This document shows, piece by piece, positions 17,970-25,345 of a stretch of 64,000 bases of DNA. The stretch's first letter is position 1. The number at the start of each line of letters is the position of its first letter. Source of the DNA: Sulfitobacter dubius. GTDB lineage: Bacteria; Pseudomonadota; Alphaproteobacteria; Rhodobacterales; Rhodobacteraceae. Made by a program: the position numbers and the translations under genes. Location: contig NZ_FOPG01000002.1 in NCBI RefSeq assembly GCF_900113435.1, forward strand, positions 62,001 to 126,000. The letters are read 5' to 3'. The notes under the pieces were generated by a model. It was not told where the DNA came from. It made no database searches and saw only the letters and a program-made list of their open reading frames with translations.

Positions 17970-18515
17970 TTAGCTGCGCGACAGCAGGCTTGCAGGGCGC
18001 GCCTTGGCCAGACCAGAGGTGATGAAACCCGCCAGCACGGCTTTGATAAGGTCACCGGGGATGAAGGCTTGGACCAGCAGGGTCGCCTCAGGCAGGGTTT
18101 TGTTCAGCGTCATCATCATGCCGAAGATGCCAAAGGCATAGACCACAAGGATACCACCCAAGACGGCGGAAACCCCGGCGGCCAGACCCACCGGCGCACT
18201 GCGCCACTGGTCCATGATAAAGCCCGTTACGAAAGCACCGATCGGGAAACCAACGAGGAAACCCACGGTTGGCGAGGCAAAGACGCCCAGACCGCCACGG
18301 CCCCCAGCCAAAAGCGGCAAGCCAAGAGCAACCAGTGCCACGAACAGCAGAGCCGCAAGGCCACCGCGCCATGCGCCCAGCACCGTGCCACAAAGCATGA
18401 CGCCCAGCGACTGCGCTGTGATCGGCACGCCGAAGCCAAGCGTGAATTTCGGAATCAAGCCCAGTGCCGCAATCAGCGCGGCGAAGAGGGCGATCATGGT
18501 CAGATTGCGTTCCAT
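17970..18515 (-). CDS. bioY: biotin ECF transporter S component BioY
   Basis: 181 aa, very hydrophobic with about six membrane segments. The BioY signature GGRGGLGVFASPTVGFLVGF is present, and so is FIPGDLIKAVLA near the C-terminus. BioY binds biotin and, with BioM and BioN, imports it. It is the last gene of the bioM-bioN-bioY minus-strand operon, the gene order known from Rhodobacter capsulatus. I see no BioR-like or BirA-like palindrome next to the operon. Confidence 0.95.
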   Translation of the reverse strand: MERNLTMIALFAALIAALGLIPKFTLGFGVPITAQSLGVMLCGTVLGAWRGGLAALLFVALVALGLPLLAGGRGGLGVFASPTVGFLVGFPIGAFVTGFIMDQWRSAPVGLAAGVSAVLGGILVVYAFGIFGMMMTLNKTLPEATLLVQAFIPGDLIKAVLAGFITSGLAKARPASLLSRS

Positions 18516-18577
18516 CGGGAGGGTCCTTGAATTAAAGTTTCCAATGCCTAGGCCAGCCCTCTTCCCCGGTCAAGCAA

Positions 18578-19174
18578 TCACAGCCCGCCCCGCGCGCGCA
18601 GCGCCTCGGCCACATGTTCGGCGTCGTCGATGGCCAGCACGGTAAACGGCATAATAATCCGCCACCCCGGTCGCCTGCGCGACCGTGCCCGCCAGGCCAG
18701 CGACAGCATCTGCCCCTTGGCCGCCAGTACCGGGGTGAAACGCACCACCAACGCCACGGCCAGTTCAAGGCTACGGGTCCGAACCCCAAAGCGGCGCAGG
18801 GGCGCGGCCAGCCAACGCACCACCGCCATCATATCGCTGAGTTTCGTGGTCATGGTCACAAGATTGGCCAGCCCCACAGCGGTGATCATCCGCAACACAA
18901 TGACAAGACCCGCCTCCGCATCGCGGGTCAGCACATGCCACAGCAAGATCAACGCAACAAAGGGCCAGAGCATCCACAGCCGCCCCAAGCCGCCCTTTAG
19001 AAAAGCCCGCCCCGGCAAGGCGTAAAGCAGCAACATTCCAGCACAAAAGGCGATCTGCCAGACCAGATCCTCGATCTCGAATAGCAACAGTGTCGCCGCA
19101 CAGAGCGCACCCAGCTTGGCCCCCGCGGGCCAGCCGTGGGCGCGGGTCTCAACCGGCGAGGTCAGAGAGATCAT
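18578..19174 (-). CDS. bioN: biotin ECF transporter transmembrane (T) component BioN
   Basis: 198 aa. Several membrane helices in the N-terminal two thirds, followed by the EcfT coupling region with two short Arg motifs, WLAAPLRRFGVRTRS and SLAWRARSRR, that dock on the ATPase. It overlaps the end of bioM by 26 bp and precedes bioY by 62 bp. Shorter than general EcfT proteins (about 250 aa), as usual for dedicated BioN. Confidence 0.9.
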   Translation of the reverse strand: MISLTSPVETRAHGWPAGAKLGALCAATLLLFEIEDLVWQIAFCAGMLLLYALPGRAFLKGGLGRLWMLWPFVALILLWHVLTRDAEAGLVIVLRMITAVGLANLVTMTTKLSDMMAVVRWLAAPLRRFGVRTRSLELAVALVVRFTPVLAAKGQMLSLAWRARSRRRPGWRIIMPFTVLAIDDAEHVAEALRARGGL

Positions 19175-19883
19175 CGCTCGCCCCCAGTTCTTTCATCCGC
19201 GTCTCAAAATTGCGCAGCACCGGGCGTGGGCTGCCTTGCTGGGCGACCTCGCCGCGCTCCAACCAGAGAATGTGATCGTAGCCCGCCACCGCTGCCGGAT
19301 CGTGGGTGATATGCACCAGCGTCAGGTCGAGCCCGGCCAAGACCCGTTCAAGATGCAGGCGCGTCGGAATATCGAGCCCGGCAAAGGGTTCGTCCAGCAC
19401 CAGCACCCGTGGTTGCATCGCCAGAACCGCCATCAGGCAAACCAACTGCCGCTGTCCTTGAGAGAGCTGGTGGATCGACGCCTGTGCCCAATGACGCTTG
19501 TCAAACTGACCGAGGATCGCGGCCACGCCACGCGCCGCCTCTGCCTTAGATTGACCCATTTGCAGCAGGCCAAAGGCGATTTCTTCTTCCACAGTTGGGA
19601 AGATGATCTGATGGTCGGGGTTCTGGAAAAGGATGCCCACAGCGCCGATGGCACGGCGGCGGTCACGGGCCACGTCGATCCCGCCGATCCGCACCTGCCC
19701 CTCATCTGCGGCCACCAAGCCCGAAAGAACCCGCGCGAAAGAGGTCTTGCCCGACCCGTTGCGCCCCACAATCCCGATCCGCGATGCATCGGACCTAAGG
19801 CTCACATCACGCAGCACCGAAGTGCCCGCCGGGGTGTAGCTGATCCTGTCGATATCAATGAGCGGAGGGGTCGGACTGGTCAT
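19149..19883 (-). CDS. bioM: biotin ECF transporter ATP-binding component BioM
   Basis: 244 aa ABC ATPase. Walker A is VGRNGSGKTSFA, the Q-loop is FQNPDHQ, the signature is LSQGQRQL, and Walker B is VLVLDEPFAGLD followed by the switch His in HITHDP. The FQNPDHQI form of the Q-loop is typical of ECF transporters. First gene of the bioMNY operon. The short upstream gap (19884-19954) also contains the end of the COQ9 gene's downstream region and no obvious operator. Confidence 0.93.
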   Translation of the reverse strand: MTSPTPPLIDIDRISYTPAGTSVLRDVSLRSDASRIGIVGRNGSGKTSFARVLSGLVAADEGQVRIGGIDVARDRRRAIGAVGILFQNPDHQIIFPTVEEEIAFGLLQMGQSKAEAARGVAAILGQFDKRHWAQASIHQLSQGQRQLVCLMAVLAMQPRVLVLDEPFAGLDIPTRLHLERVLAGLDLTLVHITHDPAAVAGYDHILWLERGEVAQQGSPRPVLRNFETRMKELGASDDLSDLAG

Positions 19884-19954
19884 CGGGCGCCTGTGTTAAA
19901 CCGAGTGCCCCGCCCTACCATCTGCTGCGCGGGCAGGAAAGCCTGCAGGTTGCC

Positions 19955-20647
19955 TCAGCTAGGCGGCGTCCAGCGCCCCGGCAGATCAGAGTTACGCTGC
20001 CCACGCGGCGCTTTGATATGACTCAACAGCCAGTTCGGCCCGGCCATCAGACGGCTCAGCGTCGGGCTGTCGCGCACTTGGGCCTTGAGTTTCTCGATCT
20101 GCATTACATCATCAATGCGCCGATCAAGGAATGCCCACGTCGCATGATGCCCCTCACTGGTATCGCCCAGCCAATAGAGCAGGGTCGCGGAATAGACGCC
20201 CGACAGTGTGGCCCGTTTGCTGTACCAGTTCACATCGTCCGAGGTATCGCCAAGCGCGGTCCAGATTTTATCGCAGGTTTCCCACAGCAGGCCCGCCCCT
20301 TCGGGCGCGTGATGCGGCAGGGCGAAAAGCGTGCTGCCCCGGCGGATCGCCTCACGATCCCCGGCTTCGAGCCGTAGGCGTACGGCCTTGGCGATGCGAT
20401 CCCTGAACCGGAGCTCCGACAGATCGGCCTGCGCCAAACCTTCGACCATCTTGGCATCGCCGCGCCGGTGATAGGTCACGGCCAGATCGACCGCCCCGCG
20501 CGGGCAGACCGCACCGGCCAAGGCCGGGTCCAGACCGCTGTCCTTGATCGCGGCATTGAATGTTGCTGGCGACCAGCCGTCAAACGGCACATGCATCATT
20601 GCGGCATCCAGCAATTGGTCCTTTGGGTCGGCCTTGGGCGGTGTCAT
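19955..20647 (-). CDS. COQ9 family ubiquinone biosynthesis protein
   Basis: 230 aa. The C-terminal COQ9 domain includes DTSDDVNWYSKRATLSGVYSATLLYWLGDTSEG, with the WY-KR pattern typical of the family; the N-terminal part resembles a TetR-like helical bundle (DGWSPATFNAAIKDSGLDPALAG). COQ9 proteins bind lipids and help the hydroxylation step of ubiquinone synthesis. Divergent from rpsU; 72 bp separate it from bioM on the same strand, so co-transcription with bioMNY is possible but functionally unexplained. Confidence 0.92.
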   Translation of the reverse strand: MTPPKADPKDQLLDAAMMHVPFDGWSPATFNAAIKDSGLDPALAGAVCPRGAVDLAVTYHRRGDAKMVEGLAQADLSELRFRDRIAKAVRLRLEAGDREAIRRGSTLFALPHHAPEGAGLLWETCDKIWTALGDTSDDVNWYSKRATLSGVYSATLLYWLGDTSEGHHATWAFLDRRIDDVMQIEKLKAQVRDSPTLSRLMAGPNWLLSHIKAPRGQRNSDLPGRWTPPS

Positions 20648-20757
20648 GGCGGGCTCCTATCGGGGCATGATGGGGTGGACAAACGTGATATAGGCTGTTA
20701 TAGGCCCATTTCCTGCAATTCCTTGCAACTTTATCCTAGAAAGGTGGTGACAACCAC

Positions 20758-20964
20758 ATGCAGGTTAGTGTTCGCGACAACAACGTCGATCAGGCCCTTC
20801 GGGCTCTGAAGAAAAAGCTACAGCGCGAAGGCGTTTTCCGTGAAATGAAGCTCAAGCAACATTTCGAGAAACCGTCCGAGAAAAAAGCGCGCGAGAAAGC
20901 TGAAGCGATCCGCCGTGCCCGTAAACTGGCACGCAAAAAAGCGCAACGCGAAGGTATGATGTAA
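20758..20964 (+). CDS. rpsU: 30S ribosomal protein S21
   Basis: 68 aa, highly basic. Starts [20 protein letters not shown] and ends in a Lys/Arg-rich helix ([15 protein letters not shown]), as in alphaproteobacterial S21. A GGTGGTGA ribosome binding site precedes the ATG. It is a single-gene unit with its own terminator, divergent from COQ9. Confidence 0.97.
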   Translation: MQVSVRDNNVDQALRALKKKLQREGVFREMKLKQHFEKPSEKKAREKAEAIRRARKLARKKAQREGMM

Positions 20965-20993
20965 ATCATTCCCGCGACACGCGACAGATATAG

Positions 20994-21024
20994 AACCCCC
21001 GGTGCCGATGGCAGCGGGGGTTTT
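20994..21024 (+). terminator. intrinsic terminator of rpsU
   Basis: AACCCCC at 20994-21000 pairs with GGGGGTT at 21016-21022; the inner loop can pair further. It is followed by TTTTGTTTTG. About 30 bp after the rpsU stop. The following 220 bp (21025-21246), up to the Lrp gene's stop, contain no recognisable gene. Confidence 0.85.
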
Positions 21025-21246
21025 GTTTTGTGGGGGGAGAGCAGAGCCGGGCAACGCCAGACCGCGGGATGGTGCCCGGAACTTCAGCAATTGGGCAGTT
21101 TATGGCAGCAGCCCATACGCCGGGTCCGCAGGACAGCACTCCGACTTTAAAAGCGCCAGCCCGTCCGGGCGGTCTGGCGCTGCCCGGCGGGCATACGCCC
21201 TTTATTCCGGGCTGGTGGCGCGGCGGCGCAGATCGTGTGGAGCCAA

Positions 21247-21705
21247 CTACACGGGCAGCGCCGTCGTCTTACACACCGTCCTAAGCGCAAAACTTGACTG
21301 CATCTGCGCCACCCCCGGCAACCGCGCCAAATGCTGGCGATGGATCCGCGCGAAATCCTCGGTGTTCTCCGCCACGATCTTCAGCAGATAATCCGCCGTT
21401 CCCGCCATCAGATGACATTCCAACACATCGGGAATGCGCGACACTGACTTTTCAAAGGCCTCCAACACCTCTTCGGCCTGCGCCTGCAGGGTGATCTCAA
21501 CAAACACCGTCGTCGGCATGCCCAACTTGCGCGGGTCCAGCAGGGCGACATAATCGCGGATATAGCCCTCTTTCTCCAACCGCTGCACACGGCGATGACA
21601 AGCCGAAGGCGACAAATGCACCACTTCCGACAATTCGGCATTGGACATCCGCCCGTCGCGCTGCAAAGCGCGCAGAACACGCCGATCAATCTCATCCAAG
21701 GCCAT
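21247..21705 (-). CDS. Lrp/AsnC family transcriptional regulator
   Basis: 152 aa. N-terminal helix-turn-helix (MSNAELSEVVHLSPSACHRRVQRLEKEG) and C-terminal RAM/ligand-binding domain with HLMAGTADYLLKIV. The ATG at 21705 (MALDEIDRRVLRALQ) is the family-typical start; the frame is open well upstream, across the ald promoter, and that part is not coding. Divergent from alanine dehydrogenase, so it most likely controls ald in response to alanine or another amino acid, as AldR-type regulators do. Confidence 0.92.
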   Translation of the reverse strand: MALDEIDRRVLRALQRDGRMSNAELSEVVHLSPSACHRRVQRLEKEGYIRDYVALLDPRKLGMPTTVFVEITLQAQAEEVLEAFEKSVSRIPDVLECHLMAGTADYLLKIVAENTEDFARIHRQHLARLPGVAQMQSSFALRTVCKTTALPV

Positions 21706-21720
21706 ATGCGCAATACTTTC

Positions 21721-21742
21721 GCGTAAAATTTCATTTCTACGC
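21721..21742. promoter_or_regulatory. inverted-repeat operator candidate between lrp and ald
   Basis: GCGTAAAAT (21721-21729) and ATTTCTACGC (21733-21742) form an AT-rich inverted repeat with a 3-nt centre and one extra base in one arm. It lies 16 bp from the Lrp-type regulator's start codon. Lrp proteins bind AT-rich imperfect palindromes in such positions, so self-regulation and control of ald are likely. Confidence 0.5.
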
Positions 21743-21843
21743 AATGATATTCGATTACCGCCCGGCTTGGCGACCCCAAATTCGCAACGATATGCAAGGC
21801 AGATATGATAGTTCTGTCCCACTACGGAGGAGGAGTGACCCCC

Positions 21844-22962
21844 ATGAAAATCGGATGCCCGACAGAAATCAAACCGCAGGAATTCCGCGTCGGCCTGACG
21901 CCCAATGCCGCACAAGAAGCCATCGCCCACGGGCATGAGGTTATCGTGCAAGCCGGGGCCGGTGTCGGCGCGGGCTTTGAAGATGCGGATTACACCGCCG
22001 CAGGTGCCACCATCATCGACACGGCCGAGGAAATCTTTGCCAGCGCCGATATGATCGTCAAGGTGAAGGAGCCACAGGCGGGCGAACGGAAGATGCTGCG
22101 CGAAGGGCAATTGCTCTTTACCTATCTGCATCTCGCGCCCGACCCGGATCAGACGCATGATCTGCTGGCCTCGGGCTGTACCGCGATTGCTTATGAGACG
22201 GTGACCGACCGCAACGGCGGGCTGCCCCTTCTGGCGCCGATGTCAGAGGTTGCAGGCCGTCTGGCCCCGCAAGTCGGCGCTTGGACGCTGCAAAAGGCCA
22301 ATGGCGGCCGGGGCGTTTTGATGGGCGGCGTGCCCGGCGTCGGCCCCGCCAAAGTTATGGTCATCGGCGGCGGCGTCGTCGGCACCCATGCGGCACGCAT
22401 CGCCGCAGGCATGGGCGCGGATGTGACCGTGCTTGACCGTTCCCTGCCCCGGATGCGCTACCTCGATGATATCTATGGCGGCACCTTCAAAACCGCCTAT
22501 GCCAGCGCAGGCAACACCATCGAATTGGCACGCCAAGCCGATATGATCATCGGCGCAGTGCTGATCCCCGGTGCCGCAGCGCCCAAGCTGATCAGCCGCG
22601 CACAGCTGTCCGAACTCAAACCCGGCGCGGCGCTGGTGGATGTGGCCATTGACCAAGGCGGCTGTTTCGAGACCTCCAAAGCAACCACGCACCAAGACCC
22701 GGTCTATGAGGTCGACGGCATCATGCATTACTGCGTGGCCAACATGCCCGGCGCCGTGGCGCGCACCTCAACCATCGCGCTTGGCAATGCCACCATGCCC
22801 TTCATGCTGGCGCTGGCAGACAAAGGTTGGAAGCAAGCCTGCGCAGATGATCCGCACCTCAAGGCAGGTCTTAACGTTCACGCGGGCAAGCTGACCTATG
22901 CCGCTGTTGGCGAAGCGCTTGGAATCGACAGCATCACCGCCGATCAAGCCATCGCAGGCTAA
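21844..22962 (+). CDS. ald: alanine dehydrogenase
   Basis: 372 aa, the normal length. Oxidatively deaminates L-alanine to pyruvate with NAD+. N-terminal MKIGCPTEIKPQEFRVGLTP is diagnostic; substrate residues are in VKVKEPQ and TYLHLAP, and the NAD fold is VMVIGGGVVGTHAA. The ATG at 21844 follows GGAGGAG 8-13 nt upstream. Divergent from the Lrp regulator and followed by a strong terminator. Confidence 0.96.
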   Translation: MKIGCPTEIKPQEFRVGLTPNAAQEAIAHGHEVIVQAGAGVGAGFEDADYTAAGATIIDTAEEIFASADMIVKVKEPQAGERKMLREGQLLFTYLHLAPDPDQTHDLLASGCTAIAYETVTDRNGGLPLLAPMSEVAGRLAPQVGAWTLQKANGGRGVLMGGVPGVGPAKVMVIGGGVVGTHAARIAAGMGADVTVLDRSLPRMRYLDDIYGGTFKTAYASAGNTIELARQADMIIGAVLIPGAAAPKLISRAQLSELKPGAALVDVAIDQGGCFETSKATTHQDPVYEVDGIMHYCVANMPGAVARTSTIALGNATMPFMLALADKGWKQACADDPHLKAGLNVHAGKLTYAAVGEALGIDSITADQAIAG

Positions 22963-22981
22963 GCCCAACCCCATATACACA

Positions 22982-23010
22982 AAAAGGCCCGCCAATCTGG
23001 CGGGCCTTTT
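22982..23010. terminator. bidirectional terminator between ald and mscL
   Basis: A 13-bp perfect inverted repeat (22982-22994 and 22998-23010) with a 3-nt loop and A/T tails on both sides. It can serve both ald (plus) and mscL (minus), which converge here. Confidence 0.9.
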
Positions 23011-23027
23011 CATTCCGTAGACACCGC

Positions 23028-23459
23028 TTAGCGGGTCTTCAATGAATCCCGAATTTCCAGCAAAACATCAAGCTGCGACGGCCCCGTTTTAACCTCAGGT
23101 GCCACTTCGTCAGGCTTTTCCGCTGCAGCTTTTACGCGGTTCACAATCTTCACCAACATGAAAACGACAAAGGCGATAATCAAAAAGTTGATCACGGCCA
23201 TCAAGAACGAGCCATAGGCAAAGACCGACGCCCCAGCTTCGCGCGCCTGCTCTAGCGACGCATTGGCGGGTACATCCCCGGACAGCACAGCATAGTTATT
23301 GGTGAAATCCACCCCGCCCGTGAAAAGCCCGATGATCGGGTTAATCAAATCAGCCACCATGGATGACACAATCGCCGTAAAGGCCGCACCCACGATGATA
23401 CCAACAGCCATGTCCATGACATTGCCCTTGGCGATAAAGTCTTTGAATTCTTGAATCAT
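23028..23459 (-). CDS. mscL: large-conductance mechanosensitive channel
   Basis: 143 aa. Begins [44 protein letters not shown], the family's N-terminal helix and first membrane helix; the second membrane helix is [19 protein letters not shown]. Forms a homopentameric safety valve against osmotic downshock. The ATG at 23459 has AGGGACAG at 5-12 nt; upstream codons in the same frame are not conserved. Confidence 0.96.
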   Translation of the reverse strand: MIQEFKDFIAKGNVMDMAVGIIVGAAFTAIVSSMVADLINPIIGLFTGGVDFTNNYAVLSGDVPANASLEQAREAGASVFAYGSFLMAVINFLIIAFVVFMLVKIVNRVKAAAEKPDEVAPEVKTGPSQLDVLLEIRDSLKTR

Positions 23460-23556
23460 TGTGTCTGTCCCTATTCTAAGCCAGCCGACTGTCCCGCCGC
23501 CATAGACCAATAGTGCGGGCTGACAAAGAAGGCGGTCAATCGTTGATTTAAGCGTG

Positions 23557-23576
23557 AAGCGGCAAAATTGCCGCTT
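23557..23576 (-). terminator. hairpin terminator after the histidine kinase
   Basis: AAGCGGCAA at 23557-23565 pairs with TTGCCGCTT at 23568-23576 (loop AA), 10 bp beyond the kinase stop codon. The trailing T-tract is weak. Confidence 0.6.
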
Positions 23577-23585
23577 TCTGCGGTG

Positions 23586-24677
23586 CTAAGCGCCAAAACA
23601 AACGCGCATCAGCGCACCGTCAGCGCCGAAATCAGTCGTGAGCCGCCCATTAAGCTGCTCTGTCGCCGTAGACATCAGCATCCGCCCCAGCCCGGTGCTG
23701 TCGGCCCCTGCGACCGTACCGCCATGCCCACGGCCGTTGTCGCGACACTCTAACAGCCAGCCATCCGTCTCAACCTGCCTGCGCAGAGAGATCTTGATCT
23801 TTCCTGCCCGGCCTTCGGGAAATGCGTGTTTGATCGAGTTGGCCACAAATTCGCTGACAATCATCCCAACCGCCGAAGCCTGCGCCGCTTGCAACTCGCC
23901 CGGATCGGCCTCGCAGAAGATGGTTACATGACCCGGCGCGCCAGCGGCGAGCAGCTTGCTCAACTGCTCAAGGTAAGAGGCGGTCTGCACCTTGCTTTTG
24001 CCGCCCTGCCCCATCAGTTCGCTATGCAGCGACGCCACCGCGCCGAAACGGCGTTCAACAAGAGCAAGCACATCCTTGGCGTCCGGGTCTTGCACCTTGC
24101 GCGTCGCCATCCGCAACAGCGAGGCGATGGTCTGAAACGAGTTTTTCACCCGGTGATCCATCTCGGCACGCAGGGCCTCTTCGATGCGGATTTTCTTGCG
24201 CAACTCAAGTTGCATCATCACGTGACGCGAAAGGGTTTGCAGCGCCTGGCGTTGAAATTCAGTCAGGGTGCGGGGCTTGGTATCCAGCACACAAAGCGTG
24301 CCAATCGGCTGGCCGTTCGGCGCGACCAGCTTGGCCCCTGCATAGAACTTTACCCGTGGGTCACCGACATAGAGGGGATTATCCACCGTTCGCGGATCGG
24401 CCCCCATGTCCGGAATCTCGGTAAAGTCGCCATCGAGAATGGCATGAGAGCAAACCGATTGATCCAGCGTCGTCTCATGTGGCTCAAACCCGACGCGCGC
24501 TTTGAACCATTGCCGCTTTTCATCCACCAAACTGATGAGAGAGACAGGCGTTTCGCAGATCTTCGACGCAAGGTCGACGATATCGTCAAAATCAGCTTCA
24601 GCTTCGGTATCAAGGACATTGTAGGAATGCAGCGTCTTTAGACGTTCGTCCTGCTCCGAGGGCGTGTCAGCTAAAAT
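23586..24677 (-). CDS. GAF-domain sensor histidine kinase (HisKA_2/HWE-like), apparent ATT start
   Basis: 363 aa if started at the ATT at 24677. An N-terminal GAF domain (about residues 10-155) precedes a HisKA_2 dimerisation box with the phospho-acceptor His175 in AEMDHRVKN, then an ATPase domain with N-box EFVANSIKHAFPEG and G-box RDNGRGHGG...GLGRML. No membrane segment, so it is cytosolic. No ATG, GTG or TTG is in frame between the family's normal N-terminus and the upstream end; the first available is a TTG at 24530 inside the GAF domain. The ATT is 7 nt after a strong GGAAGGAGAAGG. Partner response regulator is not in this window. Confidence 0.8.
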   Translation of the reverse strand: MLADTPSEQDERLKTLHSYNVLDTEAEADFDDIVDLASKICETPVSLISLVDEKRQWFKARVGFEPHETTLDQSVCSHAILDGDFTEIPDMGADPRTVDNPLYVGDPRVKFYAGAKLVAPNGQPIGTLCVLDTKPRTLTEFQRQALQTLSRHVMMQLELRKKIRIEEALRAEMDHRVKNSFQTIASLLRMATRKVQDPDAKDVLALVERRFGAVASLHSELMGQGGKSKVQTASYLEQLSKLLAAGAPGHVTIFCEADPGELQAAQASAVGMIVSEFVANSIKHAFPEGRAGKIKISLRRQVETDGWLLECRDNGRGHGGTVAGADSTGLGRMLMSTATEQLNGRLTTDFGADGALMRVCFGA

Positions 24678-24884
24678 GGGCCTTCTCCTTCCAGTCTTGA
24701 CCCGCCGCGCAGCCGCGGCGCGGATCGGATATCGCCTGCCGGTGGGGGCAGATCAGGGCCGAAAACCCCCAGCATCTACAGGCTTGGCTCAGAAACCACC
24801 GACGTCCAGCAACTCGACCGGATCGATTCGGTCATGTAGCCTTGATAAATGCTAATTTTCGAAGCGCCTAGCCCTGCTGCGGCG

Positions 24885-25328
24885 TCACCCAGCCAGCGCG
24901 CCGGTCAACACATAGCGCAGAATCGCAACAACCTGCGCAGGCTCACTGGCCACGGCAAGAGCTGCTGCATCGACCTCTTTGAGCGCATGCGCATGATCTG
25001 CGCTGTGTAGAATGATCAGTGACTTGCCCAAGGCAGCGGCATAGCCCGCATCAAAGGCCGCGTTCCACTGTTTGTACTGATCGCCAAAGCGCACCACGAC
25101 CACATCCGCCTCGGCAATCGCCTTGCGGGTGCGGATCGCATTGATCTGCGCGCCTTTGCGGTCGTGCCAGAACTTGTCCTCCTCAGCGCCAAGGATCGCC
25201 ACGCCGCAATCGTCGCTGGCGGCGTGGTCAGTGATGGGCGCCGCGAAAGTCACGTCGAGCCCTTGGGCCCCCGTAATGATCTGTTCGCGCCAGTCGGTAT
25301 GGATTTCACCAGAGAGGTAGACTTTCAT
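24885..25328 (-). CDS. ytoQ: YtoQ family protein
   Basis: 147 aa. Begins MKVYLSGEIHTDWREQI, the YtoQ hallmark, and has a nucleoside-2-deoxyribosyltransferase-like pattern (YLSG at the start, ADVVVVRFGDQYKQWNAAFDAGYAAALGK in the middle). The family's biochemical role is not established. It follows pheT on the same strand by 17 bp and may share its transcript. The gap 24678-24884 between it and the kinase gene shows no gene. Confidence 0.88.
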   Translation of the reverse strand: MKVYLSGEIHTDWREQIITGAQGLDVTFAAPITDHAASDDCGVAILGAEEDKFWHDRKGAQINAIRTRKAIAEADVVVVRFGDQYKQWNAAFDAGYAAALGKSLIILHSADHAHALKEVDAAALAVASEPAQVVAILRYVLTGALAG

Positions 25329-25345
25329 CGCTTCTGTCCTTTGGT

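Noticed and set aside
19884-19954. A BioR or BirA site before bioM
   Set aside because: No TTATxxATAA-like palindrome or similar was seen.
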